From Thermocrispum municipale DSM 44069 (GTDB lineage Bacteria > Actinomycetota > Actinomycetes > Mycobacteriales > Pseudonocardiaceae), in contig NZ_ATYT01000019.1 of NCBI RefSeq assembly GCF_000427825.1, positions 1-51,383 of the forward strand: a stretch of DNA of 51,383 bases. Reading direction: 5' to 3'. The notes below the pieces were generated by a model. That model searched no databases, had not been told where the DNA came from, and saw only the letters and a list, made by a program, of their open reading frames with translations. Made by a program: the position numbers and the translations under genes. Positions 32,531 through 41,781 of this stretch are shown here, piece after piece. Numbering within the stretch: position 1 is the first letter of the stretch; the number at the start of each line of letters is the position of its first letter.

Positions 32531-33997
32531 CTACTTCTTCTTCGCCGACTTCCGCGGACGCTTCTCCCGGATCCGCAGGTTGATCCGGATCGGGCTACCC
32601 ACGAACCCGAACCGTTCCCGCAGTTTTCGCTCCAGGAAGCGCCGATAGCTCGCCTCCAAGAACCCCGTGGTGAACAGCACCACCGTCGGTGGCCGCGTGG
32701 ACGCCTGCGTGGCGAACAGAATCTTCGGCTGCTTGCCGCCCCGAACCGGCGGCGGGGTCGCGGCGACGAGCTCGGACAGCCACCCGTTGAGCTGCCCGGT
32801 CGGCACCCGCTGATCCCACGACGCCAGCGCCCTGCGCATGGCCGGGGCGAGCTTCTGCACGGCGCGCCCGGTGAGCGCCGAGATGTTCACCCGCTCGGCC
32901 CACGGGATCCGCTTCAGGCCCCGGTCCAGCTCGCGCTCGAGCTGAGACCGCCGCTCCTCGTCGACCAGGTCCCACTTGTTCATCGCCAGCACGCAGGCGC
33001 GCCCCGACTCGACCACCATGCTCAGCACTCGCAGGTCCTGCTCGGCGATCGGTTCGCTGGCGTCCAGCAGCACCACCGCGACCTCAGCGGCATCGATCGC
33101 CGACTTGGTGCGCAGTGACGCGTAGTACTCCGTCCCCCGCGCGGTACGCACCCGCTTACGAAGGCCTGCGGTGTCGACGAAACGCCACTTGTCGCCGTCC
33201 AGTTCGACGATCGAGTCCACCGGGTCGACCGTGGTACCGGCGACCTCGTGCACCACGCTGCGGTCTTCCCCGGTCAGCTTGTTGAGCAGGCTCGACTTCC
33301 CCACGTTCGGCTTGCCGACCAACGCCACGCGGCGCGGGCCACCGGTGACGACACGCTCCGGAGGGGCGTCGGGCAGTGCCTTCACGACCGCATCCAGCAG
33401 ATCACCGGACGCGCGGCCGTGCAGCGCGCTCACCGGGTACGGCTCCCCCAGCCCGAGGTTCCACAGCGCCGCCACGTCCGGGAGCAGCCGTTCGTCGTCC
33501 ACCTTGTTCGCCGCGAGCAACACCGGGCGCTTCGAACGCCGCAGGGTTCTGGCCACCGCTTCCTCGGTCGCCGTGGCGCCCACGGTGGCGTCCACGACCA
33601 GCAGCACCACGTCCGCGGTGGACATCGCCAGCTCGGCCTGCGCGGTGACCGCCGCCTGCAAGCCCTTGGCGTTCGGCTCCCAGCCGCCGGTGTCGACCAG
33701 GGTGAAGCGGCGCCCTGCCCACGCGGCGTCGTAGGCGACCCGGTCCCGGGTCACGCCCGGCGTGTCCTGCACGACCGCTTCCCGCCTGCCGAGGATCCGG
33801 TTGACCAGCGTCGACTTGCCCACGTTCGGCCTGCCGACCACCGCGACCACCGGCTGCGCCTGCAGCTGCTCGCCGTCGTCGGCCGCCGACGCCTCGCCTG
33901 CGGCGTCGACCTCGGCGAACTCCGACTCCGATTCCCAGGTGCCGCCGATGTCCCCGAGAACCTCCGGCATCTCGCCGACGGAGTACTCCTCGCTCAT
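32531..33997 (-). CDS. der: Ribosome biogenesis GTPase Der (EngA)
   Basis: 488 residues with two GTPase domains in tandem: first P-loop GRPNVGKST (about residue 55) with DTPG and AANKVDDE, second P-loop GKPNVGKSS (about 228) with DTAG and AMNKWDLVD, followed by the KH-like C-terminal domain ending in a basic tail (RKSAKKK). Der helps maturation of the 50S ribosomal subunit. The acidic N-terminal ~45 residues are an actinobacterial extension. The ATG overlaps the stop of the acyltransferase gene (ATGA), and the order cmk-plsC-der is a conserved operon. Confidence 0.96.
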   Translation of the reverse strand: MSEEYSVGEMPEVLGDIGGTWESESEFAEVDAAGEASAADDGEQLQAQPVVAVVGRPNVGKSTLVNRILGRREAVVQDTPGVTRDRVAYDAAWAGRRFTLVDTGGWEPNAKGLQAAVTAQAELAMSTADVVLLVVDATVGATATEEAVARTLRRSKRPVLLAANKVDDERLLPDVAALWNLGLGEPYPVSALHGRASGDLLDAVVKALPDAPPERVVTGGPRRVALVGKPNVGKSSLLNKLTGEDRSVVHEVAGTTVDPVDSIVELDGDKWRFVDTAGLRKRVRTARGTEYYASLRTKSAIDAAEVAVVLLDASEPIAEQDLRVLSMVVESGRACVLAMNKWDLVDEERRSQLERELDRGLKRIPWAERVNISALTGRAVQKLAPAMRRALASWDQRVPTGQLNGWLSELVAATPPPVRGGKQPKILFATQASTRPPTVVLFTTGFLEASYRRFLERKLRERFGFVGSPIRINLRIREKRPRKSAKKK

Positions 33998-34680
33998 AGG
34001 GCCTCACTCCTGCCCGGGGCAGCACGACCCGCCCCGGCACGCCATTTGTCCAGCTCGGCGACGGTCGCCGCGAGCCGGGACCGCAACGTCTCCGTTCCGG
34101 CCAGCAAACCTTCCCGGCCGCGCGCCACCTCGAGGGTGAACGGTTCGCCGAACAGCAGATCCACGGTCGGCCGGAAGCGTCGCCTGCTCCCCGGCGGGCG
34201 CGCCGTGCCACGAGCGGCCACCGGCACCACTCGCGCACCCGATGCGCGCACCAACCAGGCCGCACCGTGTTCAGCCTTCTCGACATTACCGGAACCGCGC
34301 GTGCCCTCGGGAAACACCGCGACCAAGCCACCGCTGCGCAGCAGCCGGACGGCGTCCAGCAGCGGCGTGCGGTCGGGTTCGCCGCGCCGCACCGACAACT
34401 GGCCGATCCGGCGCAGCAACGTGCCGGTGAGGCCGCCGAGCGAGTCGAACAGCTCCTCCTTGACCAAGAACACCGAACGCCGCGGAACCAGCCCGAAGAT
34501 CAGCTGCGGCTCGATCAGCGACGTGTGGTTGGCGATCAGCACCACCGGGCCGGTCCTCGGCACGCGGTCGACGTGGTGCACGCGGATGCGGTACGCAGGG
34601 CGGTACAGATGCCGGGCTATCCCCCGCGCCAGGTCGTGCAGCAGCGGGCTCGCTCCCGCAGGCAGACCCGAGTCGTTCAC
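33994..34680 (-). CDS. PlsC-like 1-acyl-glycerol-3-phosphate acyltransferase
   Basis: 228 residues. Acyltransferase block I reads NHTSLIEP (His52 and Glu57), where the family normally has HX4D; block [12 protein letters not shown] (123-131) is canonical, and VVPVAARGT fits block IV. The replacement of the active-site Asp by Glu is unusual and could reduce or change activity. GTG 34680 overlaps the cmk stop (GTGA). It probably acylates lysophosphatidate at the inner membrane, or a related glycerolipid acceptor. Its position between cmk and der is common in actinobacteria. Confidence 0.85.
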   Translation of the reverse strand: MNDSGLPAGASPLLHDLARGIARHLYRPAYRIRVHHVDRVPRTGPVVLIANHTSLIEPQLIFGLVPRRSVFLVKEELFDSLGGLTGTLLRRIGQLSVRRGEPDRTPLLDAVRLLRSGGLVAVFPEGTRGSGNVEKAEHGAAWLVRASGARVVPVAARGTARPPGSRRRFRPTVDLLFGEPFTLEVARGREGLLAGTETLRSRLAATVAELDKWRAGAGRAAPGRSEAL

Positions 34681-35402
34681 TGTGGCGCTCCGGTGGTGTC
34701 CAACAAGTCGCGCTGGGACAACAACTCCAACAATGCGGTCACCACCTGCTCGATGTCGAGCTCGCTGGTGTCCAGATGAACAGCGTCCTCCGCCGGCCGC
34801 ATCGGATTGACCGCCCTGGTGGAATCCAGCCGGTCCCGGCGATCCACCGCCGCGCGCACCGACGCCTGCTCCGCCGGACGGCCTGCCGCGCTGTCCTGCG
34901 CCGCGCGACGCGCCGCGCGCACGTCGGGATCGGCGGTCAAGAACACCTTCAGCCCGGCATCCGGAACCACGACCGCGCCGATGTCGCGGCCTTCGACGAC
35001 CATGCCGCCTGCCGACTCCAGCCCGGCGGCGATCAGTTCGCGCTGCAGCGTGACGAGGCGCTCGCGCACCGCCGGGACGGCCGCGACCGCGGAGACCGAG
35101 GCCGTGACCTGCTCGCCGCGGATCTCCGCGCTGACGTCCTCCTCCCCCAGTTTCACGGAAGGCGAACATGGGTCGGTGCCGACCACGACATCGGCTTTCG
35201 CGGCGACTGTGGCCAAGGCCTCACCGTCGCTCAGGTCCGCCCCCGAGCGCAGCGCCGCGACCGTCACGGCCCGGTACATCGCGCCCGTGTCCAGGTAACC
35301 AGCCCCGAGTCGCTGCGCCAAACGCCTGGCAACGGTGGTCTTCCCCGTGCCGGACGGGCCGTCCAACGCGACCACGCCACGCAGCACTGCAGTCACGGTC
35401 AC
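34677..35402 (-). CDS. cmk: Cytidylate kinase
   Basis: 241 residues. P-loop GPSGTGKTTVARRLA (about 15-29), the CMP-binding region YLDTGAMYRAVTVAAL, and VVEGRDIGAVVVPDA plus KVFLTADPDVRAARR are characteristic. It phosphorylates CMP/dCMP in pyrimidine nucleotide synthesis. Several in-frame GTGs exist near the 5' end; the longest was kept. It is first in the cmk-plsC-der operon and is divergent from the khtT-like gene. Confidence 0.95.
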   Translation of the reverse strand: MTVTAVLRGVVALDGPSGTGKTTVARRLAQRLGAGYLDTGAMYRAVTVAALRSGADLSDGEALATVAAKADVVVGTDPCSPSVKLGEEDVSAEIRGEQVTASVSAVAAVPAVRERLVTLQRELIAAGLESAGGMVVEGRDIGAVVVPDAGLKVFLTADPDVRAARRAAQDSAAGRPAEQASVRAAVDRRDRLDSTRAVNPMRPAEDAVHLDTSELDIEQVVTALLELLSQRDLLDTTGAPQ

Positions 35403-35470
35403 TCCCTTTTTCCTCGGCTGAAACCCGGTGGTTCATTCTGCCTGCTGCTGTACACCACGTGCGGCTGGGA

Positions 35471-35485
35471 TACGTTAGGCACGTG
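35471..35485 (+). promoter_or_regulatory. -10 element giving a probable leaderless transcript
   Basis: TACGTT at 35471-35476 lies seven bases before the GTG at 35483, so transcription would start at or very near the start codon. No Shine-Dalgarno sequence is present upstream. Leaderless mRNAs are frequent in actinobacteria. Confidence 0.45.
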
Positions 35486-35965
35486 AACGTAGAAGTCACC
35501 CCGCTACCCGGCATCGGTGTGCGCAAGGACTTCGCGATCAGGGCAGGCAAACGCATCGGCGTGATCACCCATCGCGATGGCGGCATCGAGCTCATCGTGT
35601 CACGCACCGACGACCCGGACGCTTGTCTTGCATCCATCCCGCTGACCACGGACGAGTCGGCGACCTTGGGCAACCTGCTCGGCGCGCCGCAGCTGGTCGC
35701 CCAGCTCACCGAGGAGCATCGCGACGTCCCCGGCATCATGACCAAGCAGCTGCCGATCCCGGAGGGTTCTCCCTTCGACGGACGCACGCTGGGGGATACC
35801 GAGATGCGAACTCGTACGAAAGTGTCGATCGTTGCCGTCATGCGCGCCGGTCAGGTGCTGCCGTCGCCCGGTCCCGAACTCACCTTCACCGCAGGTGACC
35901 TGCTGGTGTGCGTGGGCACCGCCGAGGGCTTGGCTGCCGCTGCGAAGTTGCTGAAGAAGGGCTGA
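35483..35965 (+). CDS. TrkA-C/RCK-domain regulatory subunit of a K+/H+ antiporter (KhtT-like)
   Basis: 160 residues. The C-terminal half (about 85-158, from MTKQLPIPEGSPFDGRTLGDTEMRTRTKVSIVAVMRAG to GDLLVCVGTAEGLAAAAKLL) is a TrkA-C domain, and the N-terminal part resembles the KhtT amino-terminal domain (VEVTPLPGIGVRKDFAIRAGKRIGVI). KhtT gates the antiporter KhtU in response to nucleotide and pH. It precedes a CPA2 antiporter gene by three bases, a typical khtTU arrangement. Start GTG 35483 fits a leaderless message. Confidence 0.88.
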   Translation: MNVEVTPLPGIGVRKDFAIRAGKRIGVITHRDGGIELIVSRTDDPDACLASIPLTTDESATLGNLLGAPQLVAQLTEEHRDVPGIMTKQLPIPEGSPFDGRTLGDTEMRTRTKVSIVAVMRAGQVLPSPGPELTFTAGDLLVCVGTAEGLAAAAKLLKKG

Positions 35966-35968
35966 TCC

Positions 35969-37147
35969 GTGGGAAGCACCGCACTTGAGTTGATCCAGCT
36001 CGGTGCCGTCTTCTTCGGATTGGGCTTACTGGGGAGGCTGGCGCAACGCATCGGGATGTCGCCGATCCCGCTCTATCTGGTGGGGGGACTGTTCTTCGGC
36101 CACGGCGGCGTCGTCGAACTGCACATCGATTCGTTCACCGAGCTCGCGGCCGAGATCGGTGTCGTTCTGCTGCTGCTCATGCTCGGCCTGGAGTACTCGG
36201 CAGCGGAACTGGTCACCGGACTGAAACGCTCCTGGGTGGCCGGTGCGGTGGACCTGGTGTTGAACGCTCTGCCGGGTGCCGTCGTGGCGCTGATCCTGGG
36301 CTGGGGCCCGGTCGGCGCACTCGTGATGGCCGGCGTCACCTATATCTCCTCGTCCGGCATCATCGCGAAGATTCTGGGCGACCTGGGCCGGATGGGTAAC
36401 CGCGAGACGCCGGTGGTGCTGGCCATCCTGGTGCTCGAAGACTTGGTGATGGCGCTCTATCTGCCCATCCTCACCGCCGTACTGGGCGGCGTCAGCCTGG
36501 TTGCCGGACTGACGACGGTGGGTATCTCGTTGTTCGTCGTCTCCGGCGTCCTGCTGATCGCGGTGAAGTTCGGCCGGTTCGTCTCCGCGGTGCTCTACTC
36601 GGAGGATCGGGAGATCTTCCTGCTCAAGCTGCTCGGATCGGCGTTGCTGGTCGCGGGTATCGCGGCCGCATTGCAGGTCTCCGCGGCCGTCGGCGCCTTC
36701 CTGCTGGGCATCGCGATCGCGGGCCCGGCGGCGCACACCGCCGCGCAGCTGCTGGAGCCGTTGCGTGATCTGTTCGCGGCGATGTTCTTCGTCGCGTTCG
36801 GTCTGAGCACCAACCCGAGCGACATCCCGCCGGTCCTGGTCTTCGCGCTGATCCTGGCGGTGGTCACCGCAGCGACCAAGATGGCCACCGGCTGGATCGC
36901 GGCGGCGAGATCCGGAGTCGGCCGCAAAGGCCGCGTCCGTGCCGGAGCAGCACTCGTGGCGCGCGGTGAGTTCTCCATCGTCATCGCGGGCCTGGCCGTG
37001 TCGTCCGGCGCGGCGCCACCACAGCTCGCGGCGTTGGCGACGGCCTACGTGCTTCTGATGGCAGTCCTCGGCCCGATCGTGGCCAGGGTGGCCGAGCCGG
37101 TAGCTCAGCGCGTCATGAAGCCGGCGACCGCACCCACGGCGGCCTGA
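35969..37147 (+). CDS. CPA2 cation/proton antiporter (KhtU-like)
   Basis: 392 residues, about 12 membrane segments, Na_H_Exchanger family (KefB type) without its own RCK domain. It has GLGLLGRLAQRIGMSPIPLYLVGGLFFG at the start, LLMLGLEYSAAEL, an ISSSGIIAKILGDL loop and a conserved acidic residue in VLAILVLEDLVMA. With the TrkA-C protein encoded just upstream it should form a K+ (or NH4+)/H+ antiporter of the plasma membrane. GTG start at 35969. Confidence 0.9.
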   Translation: MGSTALELIQLGAVFFGLGLLGRLAQRIGMSPIPLYLVGGLFFGHGGVVELHIDSFTELAAEIGVVLLLLMLGLEYSAAELVTGLKRSWVAGAVDLVLNALPGAVVALILGWGPVGALVMAGVTYISSSGIIAKILGDLGRMGNRETPVVLAILVLEDLVMALYLPILTAVLGGVSLVAGLTTVGISLFVVSGVLLIAVKFGRFVSAVLYSEDREIFLLKLLGSALLVAGIAAALQVSAAVGAFLLGIAIAGPAAHTAAQLLEPLRDLFAAMFFVAFGLSTNPSDIPPVLVFALILAVVTAATKMATGWIAAARSGVGRKGRVRAGAALVARGEFSIVIAGLAVSSGAAPPQLAALATAYVLLMAVLGPIVARVAEPVAQRVMKPATAPTAA

Positions 37148-37151
37148 CGGG

Positions 37152-37895
37152 TCACTGCTCCAGCACGGCGTGCAGGGACGAGATCTCCTGCTGGGTCAGC
37201 TCGCGCAGCGTGCCGGGCTTGAGGTCACCGAGACGCACGTCGGCGATCGCGGTGCGCACCAGCCTGCGCACCGGGTGGCCGACGGCGTCGAACATCCGGC
37301 GGACGATGCGGTTGCGGCCCTCGTGCAGCACCACCTCGACGAGCGTCCGCCCGGACAGCTTGTCGACGACCTTGTAGCCGTCGACCGCGACCGGCCCGTC
37401 GTCCAGCTCGATCCCGGCGCGCAGCTGCTTGCCCAGGGTGCGCGGCACCGCGCCCTCGACCTCGGCCAGGTAGGTCTTGAGCACCTCGAACGACGGGTGC
37501 ATCAGCCGATGGGCCAGGTCGCCGTCGTTGGTCAGCAGCAGCAAGCCTTCGGTGTCGGCGTCGAGCCTGCCGACGTGGAAGAGCCGCTCGGGGCGGTCGC
37601 GCACCAGGTCGCCGACGCACGGGCGGCCGCGCTCGTCACGCATGGTCGTGTGCACACCGGCCGGCTTGTTCAGCGCCAGGTACACCATGCCGGAACGCAC
37701 CTCGATGCGCCGGCCGTCCACCTTGATGACCGCGCGCTCGGGATCGACGCGCCTGCCCTGTTCGCGCACGGTCTCGCCGTCCACGCTCACCCGTCCCTGC
37801 GCGATGAGTTCTTCGGCTGCCCGGCGCGAAGCGACGCCTGCTCGGGCGAGCACCTTCTGCAAGCGGACACCTTCGACGTTCTGCTTGTCGGCCAT
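37152..37895 (-). CDS. rluB: 23S rRNA pseudouridine synthase, RluB/RsuA family
   Basis: 247 residues. An S4 RNA-binding domain at the N-terminus (RLQKVLARAGVASRRAAEELIAQG) precedes the pseudouridine synthase domain with the catalytic Asp in GRLDADTEGLLLLTNDG and LNKPAGVHTT. It modifies 23S rRNA. It is encoded after scpA-scpB, the same order as in Mycobacterium (scpA, scpB, rluB, cmk, der), although here the khtTU-like pair interrupts before cmk. Confidence 0.93.
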   Translation of the reverse strand: MADKQNVEGVRLQKVLARAGVASRRAAEELIAQGRVSVDGETVREQGRRVDPERAVIKVDGRRIEVRSGMVYLALNKPAGVHTTMRDERGRPCVGDLVRDRPERLFHVGRLDADTEGLLLLTNDGDLAHRLMHPSFEVLKTYLAEVEGAVPRTLGKQLRAGIELDDGPVAVDGYKVVDKLSGRTLVEVVLHEGRNRIVRRMFDAVGHPVRRLVRTAIADVRLGDLKPGTLRELTQQEISSLHAVLEQ

Positions 37896-37923
37896 GCTCG
37901 CTCTCAGTGGAAGTCTCGGTCGG

Positions 37924-38679
37924 TCACAGGTCGTCGATCGAGTCGACCTCGGGCAACAGCGGCGCGATCGGCGGCAGGTCGTTCAACGAGCTCAGGCCGA
38001 GCCGCTCGAGGAACAACTCCGTCGTCTCGTACAGCGTGCCACCAGTCTCCGGGTCGGTACCGGCCTCCGCGATCAGCCCCCGGGCCAACAGGGTGCGGAT
38101 CACGCCGTCGACGTTCACGCCACGCACCGCAGCGACCCGCGCGCGCGTGACCGGCTGCCGGTAGGCGATGACCGCCAGCGTCTCCAGCGCCGCGCGGGTC
38201 AGCTTCGAGCGCTGGCCGTCGAGCAGCAACTTCTCCACGTACGGCGCGTAGACGTCCCGGGTGTAGAAGCGCCAGCCGTCGCCGACCCGGCGCAGGTCGA
38301 TGCCGCTGCGGCGATCCTGCAGATCGTTGGCCATCGTGCGCAGGGCTTCGGTCACCCGGTCGACCGGTTGCTCCAGCGCAGACGCGAGCGTCGCCTCCCC
38401 GATCGGCGCGTCCACGACAAGCAGCAGCGCCTCCAGCGCCGACATCAGCGCCTCGTCGGAGGTCAGATCCGGCAGCGGGTCCTTGGCCATCGCGACCGGC
38501 TCGTCGTCGGCCTCGGAGCCGGCGCCCTCGTCCTCGGTCGCGGCACCCTCAACAGCCACGGTGCCTGCGTCGAGGGTTGTGTCTGCGTCGTCCGGCTCGG
38601 GTTCCTGGCCGACCGCCTCCGGGCGTTCATCGACCGCGGTGGACTCCTGCGGCTCGTCGGCCGCTGCCGTCCCGCTCAC
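37924..38679 (-). CDS. scpB: Segregation and condensation protein B
   Basis: 251 residues. An acidic, low-complexity N-terminus (~75 residues) precedes the two winged-helix domains of ScpB: LEALLLVVDAPIGEATLASAL and AALETLAVIAYRQPVTRARVAAVRGVNVDGVIRTLLARGLI. It forms the SMC-ScpAB complex for chromosome condensation. GTG 38679 overlaps the scpA stop (GTGA), so the longer frame upstream is not used. Confidence 0.93.
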   Translation of the reverse strand: MSGTAAADEPQESTAVDERPEAVGQEPEPDDADTTLDAGTVAVEGAATEDEGAGSEADDEPVAMAKDPLPDLTSDEALMSALEALLLVVDAPIGEATLASALEQPVDRVTEALRTMANDLQDRRSGIDLRRVGDGWRFYTRDVYAPYVEKLLLDGQRSKLTRAALETLAVIAYRQPVTRARVAAVRGVNVDGVIRTLLARGLIAEAGTDPETGGTLYETTELFLERLGLSSLNDLPPIAPLLPEVDSIDDL

Positions 38680-39551
38680 GCGTAGTCCTCCTCCTCGGTA
38701 CTGGCCAGATCCGCCTCGGAGGCCGCCTTGGCCTCCTCGACCGTCCCCCCGGTCCACCGCACCCGCAGCTCGCCCAGCGGGTCCTGCTGGTCGAACTGCA
38801 CCACCGTCTCCCGGTACAGCTCCAGCAGCGCCAGGAACCGTCCGACCACGATCATCGTGGTCTCGCAGTCGGCGACCAGTTCGGCGAACGTCGCCTCGCC
38901 ACGTTCGGCCAGCCGTACCCGCAGCACCGCCGCCTGCTCGCGAACCGACACCTTGGTGGCGTGCAGGTGGTCCAGCGACACCGTCGGCGGCGGCTTGGGC
39001 CGGAACACCGCGGCGGCGATCTCGGCGAACGCCGCCGCATCCACCCCGAGCATGACCTCGGGCAGCAGTTCGACGTAGCGTTCCTCGAGCGAGACCGACC
39101 GCGGATAACGCCGCAGCGCCCCTGCCTCGAGTTCCGCGAACAGCGCCGCCACCTGCTTGTACGCCCGGTACTGCAACACGCGGGCGAACAACAGGTCGCG
39201 GGCCTCCAGCAGGGCGAGGTCTTCCTCGTCCTCCACCTCACCGGACGGCAGCAGACGCGCCGCCTTCAAATCCAGCAGCGTCGCCGCGATGACCAGGAAC
39301 TCGGTGGTCTCGTCCAGGTTCCATTCCGGGCCGAGCTGGCGGGTGTGCGCGATGAAGTCGTCGGTCACCTGGTGCAGGGCGACCTCGGTGACATCGAGTT
39401 CGTGCTGCGAGATCAGCTGCAGCAGCAGGTCGAACGGCCCCTCGAAGTTCTCCAGGCGCACCCGGAACTTCGGCCGACCCTCCGGCTGTTCGTCGGGCTG
39501 GTCCACCGTGTCCGACGCCGGGCCGGAAGTGTCGTCCGCGGCCACGATCAC
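38676..39551 (-). CDS. scpA: Segregation and condensation protein A
   Basis: 291 residues. FRVRLENFEGPFDLLLQLISQHELDVTEVAL is the kleisin N-terminal signature that binds the SMC neck, and the C-terminal winged helix (VSVREQAAVLRVRLAERGEATFAELV) binds the SMC head. Works with ScpB and SMC in chromosome segregation. ATG overlaps the upstream ribbon-helix-helix gene (ATGA). Confidence 0.95.
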   Translation of the reverse strand: MIVAADDTSGPASDTVDQPDEQPEGRPKFRVRLENFEGPFDLLLQLISQHELDVTEVALHQVTDDFIAHTRQLGPEWNLDETTEFLVIAATLLDLKAARLLPSGEVEDEEDLALLEARDLLFARVLQYRAYKQVAALFAELEAGALRRYPRSVSLEERYVELLPEVMLGVDAAAFAEIAAAVFRPKPPPTVSLDHLHATKVSVREQAAVLRVRLAERGEATFAELVADCETTMIVVGRFLALLELYRETVVQFDQQDPLGELRVRWTGGTVEEAKAASEADLASTEEEDYA

Positions 39552-39928
39552 GCCACGGTCTCCTCGGGCCCGTCGGCATCGGTGGGCTCGGCCTGCTCGG
39601 CCTCCTCGTCGTCACTGCTGAGCCTGCGCACCAGGACCGATTCGGGGCCGGAGGCCTCCAGATCGGCCAGCATCACCGCGACCGCCTCCCGGACCAGCCT
39701 GCCGCGATCGACCCGCAGGTCGTGCTCGGCGCGCAGGGTCAGCCGCGCCTGCTCGAGCGCGATCAGCTCCTGCTGTGACAGATACACCGTGATCTTGGTG
39801 TCGTGTTTGACTCGTGGCGACCCGCGCCGCGGGACCCGCCGCGTCGCCCCTCCCCGATCCGTGCCGAGGTCCGCCGTCTTGCGGAAGAACAGATCGGACG
39901 CACCGGGCAACCGCGCCCGTCGACTCAC
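39548..39928 (-). CDS. Ribbon-helix-helix-like protein between parA and scpA
   Basis: 126 residues. A basic N-terminus (~45 residues with many Arg) is followed by KITVYLSQQELIALEQARLTLRAEHDLRVDRGRLVREAVAVMLADL, which looks like a ribbon-helix-helix DNA-binding domain, and an acidic tail. It overlaps both parA and scpA by four bases, so it is part of the segregation operon. It may act as the DNA-binding partner of the ParA-like ATPase. Confidence 0.75.
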   Translation of the reverse strand: MSRRARLPGASDLFFRKTADLGTDRGGATRRVPRRGSPRVKHDTKITVYLSQQELIALEQARLTLRAEHDLRVDRGRLVREAVAVMLADLEASGPESVLVRRLSSDDEEAEQAEPTDADGPEETVA

Positions 39929-40851
39929 CGCAGAATCACCTCACGGGCCAGCTGCCGATACGCCTCGGCACCTGCGGACTTGGGAGCCCAGCTGGTGATC
40001 GGCTCACCGGCCACCGTGGTCTCCGGGAACCGGACCGTCCGGTTGATCACCGTGTCGAACACCTTGTCGCCGAACGCCTCCACCACGCGCGCCATCACTT
40101 CCTTGGAGTGCAGCGTGCGCGGGTCGAACATGGTGGCCAGGATCCCGGTGATCTCCAGGTCCGGGTTGAGCCGCTCCCGCACCTTGTCGATGGTGTCCAT
40201 CAGCAGGGCCACCCCACGCAGGCTGAAGAACTCGCACTCGAGCGGGATGATGATGCCGTGCGCCGCGGTCAACGCGTTGACCGTCAGCAGGCCCAGCGAC
40301 GGCTGGCAGTCGATGAGCACGTAGTCGTAGTCGCCCAGCACCGGCTTGAGCACCCGCAGCAGGCTGTGCTCACGGCCGACCTCGGCAACGAGCTGCACCT
40401 CGGCCGCCGACAGGTCGATGTTGCTGGGCAGCAGGTCGCACCCTTCGATCCCGGTCGGCCGCAGCACGTCCCGCACGTCGCACGACTGCTCCATGATCGC
40501 GTTGTAGATCGTCCGGTCCAGCTCGTGCGGCTGCACACCCAACCCGACCGACAACGCGCCCTGCGGGTCGAAGTCGACCAGCAGCACCTTGCGCCCGTAC
40601 TCGGCCAGCGAAGCCCCGAGGTTGATCGTCGACGTGGTCTTGCCGACGCCACCCTTCTGGTTGCACATGGCCAGCACGCGCGCCGGGCCGTGCTCCTTCA
40701 CCGGCGGCGGTGTGGGGATCTCGCGCAACGGGCGCCCGGTCGGGCCCACCCGTGCCTGGGTGCCGTTGGTGTCGGCTCCGTTGACCTGGTCGACCTCGTC
40801 GGCGCCCGGGCTCTTGGTCGCCGTCATCGTGAGTGGCTCGAATGTCGACAT
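39925..40851 (-). CDS. ParA/Soj-family ATPase
   Basis: 308 residues from ATG 40851. A disordered N-terminus (~55 residues) precedes the deviant Walker A NQKGGVGKT (64-72), the switch region VLLVDFDPQGALS and DYVLIDCQPSLGLLTVNAL. It corresponds to the second, scpAB-linked ParA of actinobacteria (Rv1708-type), not the origin-proximal ParA, because no parB follows. AAGGAG lies about 11 bp upstream of the start; the longer open frame beyond 40851 has no homology. Confidence 0.92.
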   Translation of the reverse strand: MSTFEPLTMTATKSPGADEVDQVNGADTNGTQARVGPTGRPLREIPTPPPVKEHGPARVLAMCNQKGGVGKTTSTINLGASLAEYGRKVLLVDFDPQGALSVGLGVQPHELDRTIYNAIMEQSCDVRDVLRPTGIEGCDLLPSNIDLSAAEVQLVAEVGREHSLLRVLKPVLGDYDYVLIDCQPSLGLLTVNALTAAHGIIIPLECEFFSLRGVALLMDTIDKVRERLNPDLEITGILATMFDPRTLHSKEVMARVVEAFGDKVFDTVINRTVRFPETTVAGEPITSWAPKSAGAEAYRQLAREVILR

Positions 40852-40981
40852 AGCGAGAAGGCTCCTTGCCGTGGCTGCTGTCGGAAGCCTAAGCACCGGG
40901 CGCGGCAACGAACAAAGCGGCTCGCCGTTGTGGCCCGCGATTCGTCCGCAAATCCGCAGCAACCGGCCGCATTTTCGACGC

Positions 40982-41509
40982 CTACCGCTTGCGTACGACC
41001 AGCACCGCGGAATCCACCCGCGGGGGCGGGTGAAACGCCGAACGTGGCAGCGACCGGCCGATGCGCGCACGCCACCGTCGCGGTACCCGCGCGGGATCGG
41101 TGAACCGGCGCACGACCGCGCGCTGCAACACGAGATCGGCGGCGACCATCCCGGACGGCGTCTTCAGCAACTTGCGCAGCAGCTCGCTACTGATCGAGTA
41201 CGGCGGGCTCGCCACCACCCGAAACGGACGCCGCGGCAACACGAGTTCGCGGGCGTCGACACGCAGCACCGTCACCGGTTGGCCGGCGAAGCGTTCTTGC
41301 AGTTCCTCGGCTCGAGCGGGGTGCGGTTCGATCGCCAGCACACGCGCCCCGGCGGCCACCAGGTGCTTGGTCAGGGCGCCTTTCCCGGCGCCGATGTCCA
41401 GCACGTACTGCCCGGGACGCACGTCGGCGTCGGCGACCACGCGGGCCGCCCATTCGTCAGCGAGCGGATGCCAACCCCACGCCCGACGCGATCGCCGGGC
41501 GCCGGACAC
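40982..41509 (-). CDS. rRNA adenine N6-methyltransferase (Erm/KsgA) family protein
   Basis: 175 residues, shorter than classical Erm (about 250-300) because the C-terminal RNA-binding domain is mostly missing. Motif I VLDIGAGKGALT (37-48) and an acidic loop (IEPHP) bind AdoMet. The catalytic motif IV reads SPPY (101-104) where Erm/KsgA have N-[IL]-P-[FY]. It may methylate 23S rRNA at the macrolide site or another substrate; resistance cannot be concluded. GTG 41509. The upstream flank is the decayed duplicate of the Gfo/Idh/MocA gene. Confidence 0.75.
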   Translation of the reverse strand: MSGARRSRRAWGWHPLADEWAARVVADADVRPGQYVLDIGAGKGALTKHLVAAGARVLAIEPHPARAEELQERFAGQPVTVLRVDARELVLPRRPFRVVASPPYSISSELLRKLLKTPSGMVAADLVLQRAVVRRFTDPARVPRRWRARIGRSLPRSAFHPPPRVDSAVLVVRKR

Positions 41510-41584
41510 GGCGCACCATCACCATGTACGTCATGCCGGTCACGGTAGTGATCACCGCCGTCACGGTCGAACGAATTTTTCCGG

Positions 41585-41775
41585 CGTCCGCGGCGTAGCG
41601 GACGACGCCGACTTCGGCCCTGGCGGAGTCCATCAACCACATGATCGCCAGCGTGCCGTCGTGCGGATCGACGCTCCTCGCCAGCACCGGTCGACTCGGC
41701 GATCGGTCAGGCCGACCCCGTCGCCGACGACCTCCCCGCTGGTGACGGTTCGCCCGTCAGCCGCCACGATGAGCC
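41585..41775 (-). pseudogene. Decayed duplicate of the 3' end of the Gfo/Idh/MocA gene
   Basis: Minus-strand sequence parallels the end of the intact gene at 42333-43346. LIVAADGRTVTSGEVV matches LIVEQAEGRTVTSEEVL, and after a frameshift GTLAIMWLMDSARAEVG followed by VRYAADA matches DTLAIMRLMDSARAEVG and VRYAADT. Small indels break the frame. It is the downstream part of a partial tandem duplication. Confidence 0.8.
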
Positions 41776-41781
41776 GGCCCG

